Shown: piece by piece, positions 11,871-25,689 of the stretch
Position numbering within the stretch: position 1 is the first letter of the stretch
Layout: each line of letters begins with the position of its first letter
Assembly: GCA_013396995.1 (NCBI GenBank)
Contig: VWZP01008545.1
Location: 62,001-126,000, forward strand
Direction: 5' to 3'
Length of the DNA stretch: 64,000 bases
DNA from: Dicaeum eximium
Lineage: Eukaryota > Chordata > Aves > Passeriformes > Dicaeidae
Translations under genes and position numbers: made by a program
Notes under the pieces: generated by a model
Database searches by the model: none
What the model was told of the DNA's origin: nothing
Seen by the model: the letters and a program-made list of their open reading frames with translations, nothing else

Positions 11871-14774
11871 CCTAGCCCATGAAATGGCAGCTAAGCATCA
11901 GGTAAGGCAGCCAGATGCCATAGCCAAGCAATGTAAACATAGCTAAGCAGTGGAATTCAATGTGTACATACAGAGAGGCAGAAAAAAAGGATCTGGCCCA
12001 GTGTGGTAGGGAAAAGTCTTCAGTTATCACATTTTAAGTATTTGCTATAGAGGATGCAATGCTGTTCTTGCTCAAGACACTGTGAAAATTTGGCTTCAGG
12101 AAAACCCCCAGGGATAAATTCTACCTGGTATGTGCCAGCCTAAAATGCAGGAACTGCTGTGGCCTCAGACACACATCACGATGAGGAAGGAGGATGTGCC
12201 CCCGAGCTCATGGATGGGGGGTCAGCTTTCAGCTCCTCTCAGATTGGGTGCCCATCAGATTTCAGGGGAGCAGAGCTGCCTCTTAACATGTGGGGACCAA
12301 GCCCATGAAAATTTCTTAGGAAAAGCTAATTAGCATACGGGTGAGATGAGGGTACATTTCTTTCCAAATCCTGTTCGGAGCGAGAGAAGCATAAACATCA
12401 CCTAACCCAACCATTGCTTTCAAGTACCTTATTTTCACACCGAGCTGCTATAAACTATCCCCGTAGAATTTTGTTGTAATTACATGCAGTAAAAGGAACA
12501 ACCAGGTAATTACCTCAGACTCTGCAATAACATTCCTACATTAAAATGTAAGTGCAAGGTGCATAGCTTGTATCCATGTCTCGACCATAGGAAAAACAAA
12601 AAACTACTCATTTGAGGGGAAAACCACACATTAAAAAGCCCTCTGGCAGCTACCAGTGGTCCAGTGCTGTCCCATTTCAGGCTGCTTATAACCCCTCTGA
12701 CAGCAGTGCATGGTTTTGAAAACAACCATGTGTGTTTCCAAGGGGTGTTTTATCCTCCTGGGGAGCCTGGCACCCTGAAGCATACACAGGAAAGCTTAAA
12801 AGAATCCATTTATATGGGGAGAGAGGTAGTGGAGAAATCGGCTTTCTGACCCTGGTCCCTGAGCATGCCACGGGCTGGATTAATGGGGGCTGCCAGCCCC
12901 TTGCACAGCTCTCAGGCAGCAATTGAAATCACTGGGGGCAAGGTGGTGCTGGATTAGCCACATTTCACCTCCACAGGCTTGTCTTCCACGTTGAAGAATT
13001 TTCTGTCTTTCATGAGCTTTTGCGCTTCATTTAAGCCCTAAATAAAGCACAAATAGCCTACGGGAGTAAACTTTACTCTCTACCTGTCAGAATAATTTCC
13101 TACCTGAATTAACTTGTGAATACACCTTAAAAAAGCCAGACACGTTCTTCTCTGTAGCCTTATTATTTGCCTGCTTTATTTTCCAAATGCCTTTTTTAAG
13201 CTGCTTTCCCATTTTGGGTGCAAGTGGAATCATGTTAATACACGGACAGGGTGAAGAGCAAACACAGGCTTGGACTTTATGTGGTGTGTGCGATCTGGTT
13301 CATGCACTTCCCCCAGGCATGACTCTTCCCTTAACAGTACTCACATGGGCTCTGTGCCTGCCTAAAATCCTAGAACCTGAATGTTTTGAAGACGTACTGC
13401 TATGAGCTCTCGCCATGGGAGTTGAGAATTTTCTCATCCTTTTGCATCAGGGGCAACAAGCTCCCACAAAAAGTCTGGCCTGGCTGAGTGAGAGGAGGAA
13501 CTTTAGGGATGCCCCATCATCACAAATCTCAGGAAGATACTTCAAAGAGCAAATTTGAAAGAAAAGAAGAAAAAGAAAAACGGCTGGTTAAATATCACTA
13601 CTGGAAATGCCAGCAGCCTCGATGAGCTGCAGCCCTCCAGACAGAGGTGATTCATAAAAGACCCACCATCTGATAAGGCCTTCCTTCAGCTGTACAAAAC
13701 TCAGTGTCTGCATCACACCTCTTATTCTGGGATTTCAAACAGGTAGCTCCTGGTGCTGGCTCCTCCTGCCCATTCTATGGGGGGTGGCATTGTGGTTCCT
13801 GGGCAAACCCCCACCAGGATGCTGCCAGCTCCAGCCACCCTCCAGCTGCTTTCTGATCACATCTGTCAAACAAACCAGAAACAATTGCCAGCTTTGATTT
13901 CTGCTTCCAGGTTTCTTTTGAATCTGAACACCCATGGAGGACAGCACAGGGTTTTGCATCACTGCCCGGAATCTGGACAGGCCAGAAAATCCCAGCTGTC
14001 CAAACCAGAGCTGGCGGCCCTTTCTTTCCTAAGATAAGCGTGGTTGTCGGAAGTTCGCTGATGGTCCTGCTTCTTGCTTTTCGGTAGAGCAGAACTCATC
14101 CTCTGCCCTCCAGCGTTTGGTGGGAGCATCAGCAGCATGCCATGGGCAGCTGCAGAAGCCAGGGGAGGGCTGGAAGAAGACAGGATGGGTAGCAGGAGTC
14201 CATCTGGGAGGATCCCAGCTGCACCACACAACCAGCATCCACCAGATGCTCTGCCTAGCTCCCAGTTACCACTTCGCTAATGAAAACACAGATCCCCTTT
14301 TCTGGTCTCACTATCACAGGTAGTTTAATCAAAGAGCTAATGAAGCAAGTGGGAAAAACACAGCCATGCATTGTGCTGGCTGCAAGAAAGATGCTTTAGA
14401 CGAACAGAAACCTCTAGTGACCTGACAGTTGGCGGCTGAGCTGGCTGCAAAGCAGGCGACCTAGCTCTGCCAACACAATGGATTATTTCCAGGAGCTAAG
14501 CCTGCAAAGAGCTCCAAGTGCCCGCCAGCATATCCAAAACCCTGCAGCAGAGCACAGAACACAGTCCTCTCTTATCTCAAGAACCTGGTATTTATCACTC
14601 TTAAATCAGGCACAGCCTTCTTCATCACATCCTTGTCTGGGTCTGGGTTCACTGTTTCCCATCTCAGAGCCCTCACTGACAAAAGCACCACATCTGCCCC
14701 TGGAGAGTTTTGGTCTGCACATAAGGAATGGTTCTTCTCCAAGACCCCAACCCAACTTGCAAATTCCCACTTTT

Positions 14775-14812
14775 TTCTTAGTTCATATATCTAAAATGGG
14801 ATTATTTTATGG
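14775..14812 (+). mobile_element. Possible MIR SINE fragment
   Basis: TTAGTTCATATATCTAAAAT followed by GGGATTATTTTATGG resembles the MIR 3' part (CTCAGTTTCCTCATCTGTAAAATGGG...). Only about 40 bp aligns by eye, so the call is tentative. Confidence 0.35.
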
Positions 14813-15254
14813 GAATCATCTCTCTAATGTCTGAGCAGCTTTACTGGCCTTACACTGTGCCCTCTCTTCTTCATTAATGCTGTTGTTTTCCTAACAATTT
14901 TTCCGTGCTAAAATGAAATTCACACACTTTGCATCCCATGAACATTAAAGACTTTTCAGGGAATAAATATAATTGCTCAGTGCATCAAGTATGATTGATC
15001 CTTCTGCATTTCCTGGTAATTACCCTCAAGAACAGTGTGCATTAGACACTCTCTGCTATCAGAAATAGCATCTAGGGATTTGTGGTCAGGTTTACTAAAA
15101 TGCTCCCTGCAGTATGTGACCTATAAGACATATATGCATATCCTACTTAAGTGGTTTCCATTTTGCTCTTGGACCTGCATCCGGCCAAAGGAAAAACATC
15201 CATTAACCTATTCTACCAAACTACCATTATTTGAAACAAAGAAAAAGAAATACA

Positions 15255-15397
15255 ATCACTGAATCACAGAATGCTCTGAGTTAGAAGGGACCCACAAGGA
15301 TCATTGAGTCCAGCTCTTAAGTGAATGGCCCATACAGGGATCAAACCCACAACCCTGGTGTTATTAGCATCACACTCTGACCATCTGAGCTAATCTC
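15255..15397 (-). mobile_element. SINE with tRNA-Ile head and CR1 tail (TguSINE1 type)
   Basis: On the minus strand, 15397-15326 reads as a decayed tRNA-Ile: an A box TAGCTCAGATGG, an anticodon loop CTAATAA (anticodon AAT), a B box GGTTTGATCCC and a terminal GGGCCA. It is followed without a break by a CR1-like tail, containing GGACTCAATGATCC and GGGTCCCTTCTAACTC and ending with TTCTGTGATTCAG. A tRNA-Ile head with a CR1 tail is the architecture of TguSINE1 from zebra finch, mobilised by CR1 reverse transcriptase. Several substitutions in the tRNA part and the fused tail argue against a working tRNA gene. Confidence 0.85.
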
Positions 15398-15570
15398 AGA
15401 GGCATATACAGCATTGTGTTTTTCTATCAGCTTCTACATTTTTTCCTTACTTATTTTATTCCTGCCCTTTACAAAAGACATTTGCAAACAGAAGTCCATA
15501 CTGTCCATACTGGACTCTGCATATTAACATGTACAGATCATCTATTTTCCCTCTGGAAGCATAAGATTTT

Positions 15571-15634
15571 GTGCTGATTTTGGCTGAGGTTAATTTTCTT
15601 CACAGTGACTCATAGAAGGCTGTATTTTGGCTGT
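15571..15634 (+). mobile_element. Probable avian ERV LTR fragment
   Basis: GATTTTGGCTGAGGTTAATT, then TTCTTCACAGTGACTC and GGCTGTATTTTGGCTG, follow in order a segment I recall from a common passerine LTR (TGGCTGGGATAGAGTTAATT..., then ...GGGGCTATGTTTTGG). Similarity fades on both sides. No matching second LTR or internal region was recognised. Confidence 0.4.
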
Positions 15635-18600
15635 CTGGAGTTAAACCATACTGCCCTTTCAATGGCTACTTTTTTATTTACAATATAAACAGATTAACAG
15701 AAGTTCTGCAGTATCAGAAGCTTCATCTCAGGCTGTGGTCACACATGCCTGTGGGACAGGTACCTGTCTTTTCCCTGTTCTATCTGTAGGTACTGATTGT
15801 CACTAGCTCCCCTGACAAGTCAGAATAGGCTCTTCTTGCTCTGAACCAATCCCTATTTAAACACTGATGCTGAAATATGCTCCTACTTACCAAGCAATAC
15901 TATTACTTTAACTTTGGCCTTGAATCACATTATTTCTCATCCTTCTAAAACAGTGGCAAACCCAAGCATCTGAGAAAATGCTATCCCAAATAATTTGTGG
16001 TCTTTCACCACTGCCAAGGTGAAATGGTGCACCTGCTATATGCTTGCTTCTCCAGGATTTGGTTCAGAACCCTTTCAAAGCCAAGGAGGACATTAAACAG
16101 TTGAAAAACATTATAGTCAGCTCCAAAAATCCTTGCCAGGGCCATAAACACCTTGTCTCTGTGAGCTACTCCTCTCTCTTGCTACCAGTATCCAAATGGA
16201 TGGATCTAAATATCCAACTAGCTGAGCTCTAAAACACATCAAGGATATCATTAACAAATGGAAAAAATGATACAGGTCATTCTTGGAGACATTCAATTCC
16301 CTGGAGCCTATCTGCATTCCTTCTTCATATTCTTTTGGCTTGAGATCCCTGAGACTTAATCAGAGCTCAATGATTTATGCCCAGGGAGTCTTTGGTAACA
16401 TCGTTGCTTTTTAAATTTATCTTCTGGTCTGGTGCCAGCAGACATTCCCCAGCACCTATATAATGTTTCAGAGCACTGTCCTCTGGTGTGTACTTTGCTG
16501 AAGGCCAAACCTCCTTGATATTCCTCCTTTCCACGCTGCTCTGGCTGAGCCTGTTTTTCCACACTGTCCAGCTGGCCCATAAACCAGTCCTGAAATCCTG
16601 GACAGGCCTCATGACACCACAGCTTTTTCCTTAATTGCTTCCACAAATTCTGAACGTCACTACTGCCTCTTACTTTGGAGTTAGATGGGAAGCCACAACC
16701 TCTGCTGTCTACTCAGATCATGATGCTGCAGATCTATTTTTTCAAACCTTTTAAGTACACTTGAATTCATCGCAATTTTGTACCATGCTCCACTGAAAAG
16801 GCGGAGGGGTGGAGATAATGCTTTCAGACTATTGCTAATAGTTTTTCTTATCTCTAGCAACTCTAGCACCCATCCTCATGATTTAATTGGGTTTGGGATT
16901 TTAAGTGTTGAAATTATTGTTCCTAGGACCACGCAGCCATCCGTAAACTTCAAAGCTAATCTCTCTGCTACTAGACAAAGAATTTGCTAGAAAAATTCAG
17001 AAGAGAAACAAAGATGTCACCTTTTGATCACATGACAGCAAATTCGACCATTAGTATACAAGAGATAAGTCCCACAGACCCCTACCAAAGATGTCACCCT
17101 CTGATGAGGTGTCCCTTGAGCCCGAGGAGCTTTGTTCTGGTGAGGTGACTACAGTAACGAAAATACAGCTACTGCATTCTCATTTACCTGTCACCTGCTC
17201 TCAAATCTGTTGAATGCCCCAGAAAAACTCACCAATATCATCCTGGGAACACCTACTTCCCAGCACACATTAACCTGCAGGAGCAGCCACGTGAGTCCTG
17301 AGCTGGAGAAAAGGGGTGGCTTTGCACAGAACAGTGGTTGCTGGATGCTGAAGGCAACAGAGGTGGACAGGATGGTTTTGGTGGCCACTTACAGTGTCTC
17401 ATTGGTCTTAGTTGCCCTTTTCAGACCCCAGCTTTCTTTTGCAATGTGTCTATATGTGCATGGAACATTTCCTAGAGAGAAAACCACTGTCCACATTTCT
17501 CATGAAGAGACCTAAGCAGGGAGGCTGTGCTGAGGCTGCTCACTGCGTGGGCACCGCAGAGCTGTGTGCTCCCACTGCCCAGCCACTGCCTGGCAGACTT
17601 GGCCTCATTCTGGGGCCACAAAACTGGATTTTCTCACTTTGCACAGGCTGAGGGTAGGAGCTGGGATTATGCACCACATGCCGTCCTTGTATAGGACCAG
17701 AACGTGGCCACTCTCAGCACAGTCTTTGGGAACAGAGTCTGAACTCAACGTGGCAGAAGCCCAGGCTAATGTTCTCACTGCCAGCCACCCTTCCTCTGGA
17801 AGCATCCTGGTATGGAGCAGAAGGCTTTGAAGAAGACAGGGCTTGCAGCAATGAAACAGGGTAGACATTTCACAGACATTCCACAGAAATTACTATGGCA
17901 GCACCACGTGTCTTTGTTAGAGGAGGAAGAGCTGTTTCCAGCAGAGCAGTGTGCTCCATAAGGCCTAATGTAAACTTGTCTTCACAGCTGGAGAATACCT
18001 GGAAAAACAGCTGGGTATGGAAAGCACACAATAAAATGACAAAGAACACCAGGGCCTCCATCACCAGGCTTTGGAGGAGCAATGCTAACTACATCAACGT
18101 TTGTGCCTTGCCCAACTAAGTAAGACCATACATCTTCAACTGTTAAAACTGCCAACTCACTAAGTTCAACGATAAAGTTCATATTGCTATGAATTTTGCA
18201 TTTCTAAGGGAATCCGGACTACCGCCAGCAATTTAATAAATGTATAATAAGCACATCCAGGCCTACTGTAGCAACAATGTCTGGGTAGCAGTTCTGCATG
18301 CTCTGAATACAAGTGGATATTAAGAGAGCCAAGAGCAAGGGTTAATCATGGTATTTAAAAAACAAAACCACCTCTGCCCATGATTCATTTCACAGACTTC
18401 AGTGTTTCATAAAGCACGGCACGTAGATGAGTAAATAATCCTTGTGGGCTCAATTTGAACCATTTGTAGAAATGAAGAAGGATGGGTACAGTATTTCCTC
18501 GGGTAGGGAAGGAAAGTCATCGCATTAAGGAAGGGGGTTGGCTCTGTGTGAATAAAACTCGGCTGCTACTGAATATATTGGAACATGATCTGAAATCAGA

Positions 18601-20749
18601 TTTGCAGTTGTGCTGCCAGGAGACTGAAGAGGTCAGCTGTTTGTTTTATAAACTGCCAATGTTCTCCCCTCTCCCTGCCTACTCCAGTCTCACCGGAAAG
18701 CAGCATGATGGATGGGAGATGGTCCCTCTGCTCCCAAAATCCCCTGCAACAGAGGGTGTGGGCAGGCTGTCACCTCTGCCTGTCACTTCCACCAGGACAA
18801 GGAACTGCAAAATGCTTGGTGCCAAGGGTCCCTGATCAGCCCCACATTCAGCACAACGTTATCCTTGCTCCTTGGGCTGTAATTGTTATACTCATGGCCC
18901 TCTAAGGACATTTATAAGCTGTGTCTCAGATAATACAGCACTGCTTGTTGAGTGGCAGTGCTCCCCAGGACAGGAGGCAGCCCTGGCTGGAAAATGCCTG
19001 CCCCTTTTGCAGGCAGCAGCTCTGCTGGGCTCCACAAAAGCCCTACAGAAAGGTGCTCTGCTCGGACAGATCAAGCACCAGGCAGGTTATCCATCTATGA
19101 ACGGGGGCCACAGGCTCTTCTCAGTAGAAGAGGGAAAAAAAACTTCCCCAGTCTGAGCATATGAAAGCTTGAAAACTTTCAGGCTTTTTGGATGAAAGGT
19201 GGCTTTAAGCATCTCCCCTCTGAAGAGACTGGCAGAATAAAGACACTGTTGGAGCCCTTAAGCTTTCCACTCTCAAACTCGCTGAAGTCCACAGGGAGCA
19301 TTGTGTTGCCTTTGGTCAGCATTGGATCAAGCCACAGATGCCAGCAAAAGCCATCCCAAGAGCAGAATTGCCTGTGCTGGTGCAGTCTGCCTGCATCCCA
19401 CAGGAAAAAAAATCAAGGAAAAATACAGAGAATTATCTGAAGGGAAAATAATCCTGAATTTACACTTGGGCAAAGCACAAAGCTTTGTCTTTATTACCTC
19501 TCTCCCTAGGCAGATTTTTTCTTTCCTCTTTCATGTTCACCCTTGAATTCTTTGCTTGCTTTCTGGGGACATGGGCAGGTTTTGACTCTCACAGTAGATA
19601 CTACCAAGAGAACAATAAACAGGTGATTTTCACCTTCAGGTGCCTGAAACTTCCTTTAATGTTTCATTACAAGCACATACAGCGGGCTGGCAGTGCAACT
19701 TGAAAAGAACTGTGGGTCGAAGTATCTCACAGCAGAATATTACTGTGGATTTAGCACTAATTCCAGCTTTATTCCTTTCCTAATTCCTGTATCACATAGC
19801 CTTATCTACAGAGATCAAGTCCCTTGAAGTGCAATTGCTTTGATGCATGGATGGAAGACTTTTGTCAAAAAAATTGTAAGATTTGTTAGAAAACAATCAC
19901 CACTATATTTAGACCACAGTCCACTCCAAACTCCCCTGACAGGTTTCAGTGCAAACAAGGGAAAGCTTCTCTTGGCTGCCTACAAAAGTCACATTTCAGA
20001 CAAGCCCGTAGCACACAGGACATTAACTCCTTGCAGTGTTTGGAGCATGGCCATGCTGTCTTGGAGCAGCATTTGCACACACGTAGCTAATTCCCTGAGT
20101 GCCCCAGAGTATCAGTGTCCCTGAAGGGCACACTATTGATCCACAGGTAGATTATGTTACTTGCTTGGCTTTGGCATCCTTGCAGCAAAGGGCTGTGTTT
20201 AATGCAAGCCCTGCCCGGGCTTTCAGGAGCTCTTCAACTCAAATCACAGCAGTGCAAGGCATGGATCTTTTGATGTCAAATCCTGTACGATTTTACAGCT
20301 GGCAACAAAGAAAATTTACATTTACAGCTGACAGCAACTTTCAGCCAGAAGGATTTCAAAGCACTTTAAGAACTATCATTCAAAACAAATAACGCTGAAT
20401 GAAGATATTTCTGGGTTGAAATATAGAAAATATTGAACAGAACTACTCAGCAGCTTGGGGTAAAAGGTGAACAATACACCGTCCAATTGAACGAGTGCAA
20501 GGCAATTTTAGTTAGGCAGGATGCAATTACAAAAGCTGGAGTCTGGCCAAGCCACCAAGGTTAACTACTCCACTTTTTCTTGAAGTATCATGGGATTTTC
20601 TAATGACCGCAAGTTAATGACGTTGTGTCTGAAAGTCAGCACCTCTCCCCTTACAGTGGCCTTTACAATCATTTAATAGCAATGGCCTGATACCAGATCC
20701 AGTGAGAAAACCCCAAATCACCATTCCTACCATCTCAGAAAATTTGCTT

Positions 20750-20805
20750 ATCTTAGATAATTGGGTTTGGAAGGGACACAGTGAGCCACTAGGACCAGTT
20801 CTCTA
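20750..20805 (-). mobile_element. Possible CR1 3'-tail fragment
   Basis: TTGGGTTTGGAAGGGACACA and a later ACTAGGACCAGTTC resemble the reverse complement of the CR1 3' tail (TTGGGTTGGAAGGGACC... and ...CATCTAGTTCCA). Short and degraded, so weak. Confidence 0.3.
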
Positions 20806-23573
20806 GATTCTCATGAAGGATAACACATATAATCATGTCACTGATAGTGAGTATAGAAAGTTCGATACACCTTCAAGATTTACTTCAAAGTTATGAACAC
20901 CATAAACTTAGCACCTATCACAAAAGGAGCACACACAAAAGTCAAAGAGGACTATTAGAAAATCATGCATGGTGAGCCAAATATGGGCATTAACACAACA
21001 GAACCTTTATGTTGTTTGAACTAATTCTTCTGTCTTCAGATACTGATGTTGGTGTACGGGTCTTTGGCTGAAAAAGGTGGCAAATAAATAATCTACAATT
21101 TTTAGTTTGCCGCACATGCCTTTGGATTTATCTTGGTCAATCCGTTTCTTTTAAATGAACTTTTAGACCATTCACTAAGTCAGGAGGTAGCCTGTGTTTT
21201 CAACTGCTTGCTGGACAAATAATTTAAAATAAAATGCAGAATTTAATTGTGACAACAAATGAAATGGAAAGGCTAGAAATAAAAAAGTCCTTTATAATGT
21301 TCCATTCAAATCTTGAATATTGCTCATGGGGATCAAATAATCAGGAATCACTTGCTGGTGAACATATACAACATTCTCTGCTAATATAGATATAAAACCT
21401 GCATGTGTCAGTAAGCCCTAGGGTATGATCTACCAAAATCAACAGAGGTTTCTAGGTTGTGCTTTGACCCTCACATAGCAGATTACAACAGCTTACCAGC
21501 TGCAGAACAGCATTTGCACAGCTCGTTGGCTCACACCCCTTTGTTGAGTGTTGATCTGATTAGGTAAATGAGATATTATGACTGACCTTCTAGAAAATTT
21601 TGGGCTATGCTTTTCTTGTGCAGGGTATTAGATAAAGAAATCATAACAGCCTGTGATTGCCTGGTCACAAAAATAATGGTATGCTAAATCAAACAAAGCA
21701 AAACAAATCCAGCTCAGAGAAGTCGGGGCAATTCCTCAGTGAGCAACTCTGCCAGCCATGAAGATCTCTACTGCCACCAGTGAGCTGAGCACCTATCTTA
21801 GAGAATCTATCATTACATTCTAAGCAAACCACACAATAGCTCCACTGTTATTTTTAACACTTAGCACATTGTACCATCATTTGCCAACAGTTACTTTTTC
21901 TTGATGCCAACAACTAACTTGCAGGCCTAGTGAGAACTTAATGGGACTGAGACTCACATCAAGTGTGCCAGAAAATTCAGGTCCTGACACATTTTAAGGT
22001 TGCTGGTAGACAGTTCTTTGAGTTCTCACTTCTTTAATTGTTTACAGGTGAAACAGCAAATCTGATCTTTGCTCTTATGCTAGCTGGAAGTGAGCATCCA
22101 TTTGTGAGTATCTGGCGAGAATTTTTCATCTGGGATTTCATTTCCTGTAGATGAAAAAGCTGTCTTCTAATCCTAACACTGTGATCTTTATTTGATTAAA
22201 AGGATTCATTCTGATTTCTTTCCCTGTGATATTGCATAATATCATAGTGCCCTGCCTCTTTTGTGAGATGTCTGCAGAGGTCACAGCTTGGCCCTTCTCC
22301 GAGCCCCTCACCTCAAAAAATTAAAACAATACACAGGGCTGATTTTGCTCAGTCTGGAAATAGGTGATAATGTTTTAAGTATGCAGGCAATGCAGCCAAG
22401 CTATATTCACAGGTCTCTTCTGTCATCCGAACTGAGAACCTAAAACCTGGCGTTAATATTAATCAAAACCAGTTTATGAATGTAAGCTCCCGCTGAAAAC
22501 AGAGGGATGTGCATATTCTCTTAGCTTGGATCAAACCTTTGATGACTGAAATATTTTTCAGCTGGAGATACCAAACAGAAAGAAAAAGACATAGAAGAAA
22601 TGTAGTTGTTACACTGCCTTTTCTCTCAGCAAGGAGGGTTTCATAGCTGTGCATTTGGAGAAGGAAAAAACCCAAACCCCACAACGTTTATGTACCTTGC
22701 TACGAGTGCAATAACTCAGTAATAACCCAGCACATAAAAAAGGAGCACACAGAAGGCTCCAGGTGAAACTCTCTGCTCTGCAGATTGCTTGCCTGCTTTG
22801 CTGGGTCACCCTCCAGCTCTCTGCAAGGCCTGGGAGAGGGAAGGGATCACGCTCAGGCTCTGTCCATTAAAAGCAGCACTGACAGCTGTCCTCAGACACA
22901 GCTCTCTGAGCTCAAACCCAGACCTGAACGCAGCAGCCAAAGGCAGCACAGACACAGCTGATGTGCTTGGTGAATAGATGGATGGGTGAAAAATTGAACC
23001 ACAAGAAACTAAGTTTCACTGAAAATTTAATATTTCTCCAGTAAAAAAAGTCCTTAACCCAAATGTGGCATTCAGTGCGCAAGTTTCTGCTTTCAGTTAA
23101 AACTTTTGGATTCTTCTGAGCAAGAAATCCAGCTTGTATTCTTATTTTGGTGACTCTATACATTACACAGTGGTGCAGGCTCACTGCAAACACCTGACTT
23201 TTACAGAGGCTCCATCCATCCCCAGCTGCTACAACACATTTATTCTGTGCTAAGAGCAGGTGAACAGGCACAAGCTGCAATTCACTGGGCATTTTTCTTA
23301 TATTAGAGATACCTGGGATCCATTTCTGTGCTACATATTATCTTAGTGTGGCAATGCCAGTAGAACTTCTGCTTCTGTATCTCTACAGACTGTGAAGGTG
23401 AAGCAGTATTTACCCCCTTAAAAAGAAAATAATATACAACTGTGAAGAAGAGCAAGGCAGAAGAGTAAAAGTCTTTATATTTAAAAACTAAAACTACCTG
23501 GGGATGGCTGAGAACCCATGTTTGTTAAGAACATTAAATATAAAACCAGCTTTTTTGTGACCAAGGCACTGGA

Positions 23574-23588
23574 TTTTTTTTTTTTTTT
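23574..23588. repeat. T15 homopolymer
   Basis: Uninterrupted run of 15 thymines. No identifiable retroposed sequence is attached. Confidence 0.85.
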
Positions 23589-25689
23589 AAATTAAAACAA
23601 TACCAGAAGTCAAAGTGTAAGTGTAACTTTACATCTGGAAAATAGTTTTCCTTTCCCACCCTTTTATCCTAGGCAATAGACTCTTACATTTGTGGAAGCC
23701 TTGCTTAGCAGAGCCTTCTAGGAATCACAGGTTGTTCTGCTTCTGATTGTATCATATTTTTCTCCTGGTTTGGCTTTTTTTCCCCCCTTAATTTTGACAT
23801 GAAAGCAGATGATTTTAACATTGAAGCAGTTTTGACAGCACAAATTTTAAACCTCCTAGCAAACAAGACAATATTTTGTCACTGCACCTCTTTTCAGCCA
23901 TGTGGCTGGAATTGATGTGGCCCATGACCTCACATCCTGAGCAGTCACTCGAGGAGCCTGAAGCATGTGTACCTTACATTCATGTCTATAAAGTGAGATT
24001 AACATGCCAAAATGCCAACTGAGCTTCCCTACACATGAAGAGCATGCAATCAGGAATGGAGCTGTCAGCTGGCTCAACAGTTCTTCAGACACCAACTTAA
24101 GGAAAAACTACGATTATGGAGAATTTAATAAATCCCAGGGATGTCTCACTTCCCCAGAGGGAAGAAACCAAGCCCAAGCCCAGCCCTGAGCTCCTGCTGT
24201 CTTGCCTCACACAGTGGGGATCTTCCTCCACCTGCCATTTCTTGCTTCTGGAAGTTGGGATTGGATTCCTTTCCACGCTGTCTTACAACCTGTCTCACCT
24301 TGCAAACACACACAAGACTCTCTGCCAGTAAAAACATTCTCAGAACAGTGTTTTGACCAGCCTTTCTCTCTTCAGGAGTGCAGAATTGCTTTAATATTAC
24401 ATCTCCTCCAGCAGTACAACACTTTTCCCTCGCTCCCCCCACTGAGTATTTGAATCCCTGGCACCTTCCTGGTGTCCATCCCATCTCTCTGGCTCTTACA
24501 AACACTACAAACCCATACATCCATTGCTTTCTTGCTTTCATAGAAGACCTATAAAGTACATAAACCTTCCTGACACCTTCCTGAACATAATTTTCTGCAC
24601 CATGCTTCAAAAGGGAAACAAAATCAGCATAAAAGCAAGAGGGAAGTTACTACACTACACAAACAATTTTTACAGCTTTGCTTGTATCCTGTGGTCTTTT
24701 TGCAAAACCAGTCCCTACTTACTTTCCTTTCTGCTTGAAGAACTTGAACTCTCAGGGTCTTCTTTTTCCACCAGAAGGATTAACACAGTATGGATATTAT
24801 TATGGTAAGTAATAAAACAGTCATATAATATAGTCATCTGGACCAATAAACAAGCCCAGATCTTTTCCAGGTGCTCCTACAGAGCATTTCTTTAACTCTG
24901 GACTGGGCTCTGATCCACAGACAGCACCATTTTAATGGGAGTTTAACAGTCTGGTGCATTATTTGATTTCCAAATGCAGCCAGTGCCAGCCCATCATTAG
25001 AATCAAGGCAATAATGTGGCCCCAGGGAACACTTCTCCCCAGGCCCTAGTAATCACCACTGGCCCTTAAATTCATGCAAAAGTGTTAGTTCATTCAACAT
25101 TTTACTCTTTTTTGTTACAGCTTAAAGGGAAGAATGGAGGGTAATTTCATACACAAACGTACAAGAGATTTGGTGCTCATCTGGTGTGAAGAAGGTAATT
25201 TAAAAGCTCTTCTATTTAGAAAATCTAAATATAAGAAACTTTGGCCTTCATTTATTGAGACTCTGAATCAGGTCTGGAGACCAATAATAGTTCAGCTCAC
25301 AAACCATAAAGAGATGCAAGCCCCACTAATTTCATGCTCCTTTAATCTGCTTTCATCAACTGTGTGGATTTTGTAAAAGCACTCAAAAATTAGATGTTAC
25401 CATTTAGTGAAAGCACTGACTGATTTCTAAAGGGTTAGCTTGCAGCTACTGAAAACATTAGTGACATGGCAAATAACCCAGTGCTATGAGCTTCCCTGCA
25501 CTACACGAGTTCAGCTCTAGCAACATGTATATAGTTGTATAAAAATTATTCCATGCTCTTAAAAAAGAGAGAGAAAAAAGAGCTTGGCCTGGATGTTGAT
25601 CTGATTCTGATGAGGTTACAAATAAACTGTTACTTGTAGTCCCCAAGACAAACAGTTTGGATGTGCTCAAACATCATATTCATTAGCAT

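Larger units (their letters stand above)
10111..15254. other. TMEFF2 intron 3, no gene recognised
   Basis: Non-coding. The upper part of the preceding LTR may continue into the first few hundred bases. A GC-richer patch (about 10780-11330) has overlapping open frames on both strands, the usual sign of low stop density rather than coding. A 16-bp-period duplication lies at 11841-11870 and an A-run at 11668-11690. A possible MIR fragment is at 14775-14812. Nothing else was identified. Confidence 0.65.
15635..25689. other. TMEFF2 intron 3, no gene recognised
   Basis: Non-coding. Short open frames at 16356-16646 and 16681-16869 (minus) lie end to end but contain no recognised domain. The segment 20750-20805 weakly resembles a CR1 tail. 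A T15 run is at 23574-23588. The rest is ordinary AT-rich intron with no identified element. Confidence 0.6.

Noticed and set aside
15326..15397. Functional tRNA-Ile gene
   Set aside because: The tRNA-like part runs directly into a CR1 tail and carries substitutions disturbing the stems. SINE head is the better explanation.
16356..16869. Two adjacent minus-strand frames as a retroviral gag or decayed gene
   Set aside because: They are in line but contain no zinc-knuckle, protease, reverse transcriptase or other motif that I can recognise.
24146..24610. 154-codon minus-strand frame
   Set aside because: No domain, and plus-strand frames cover the same bases. No sign of splicing or retrocopy.
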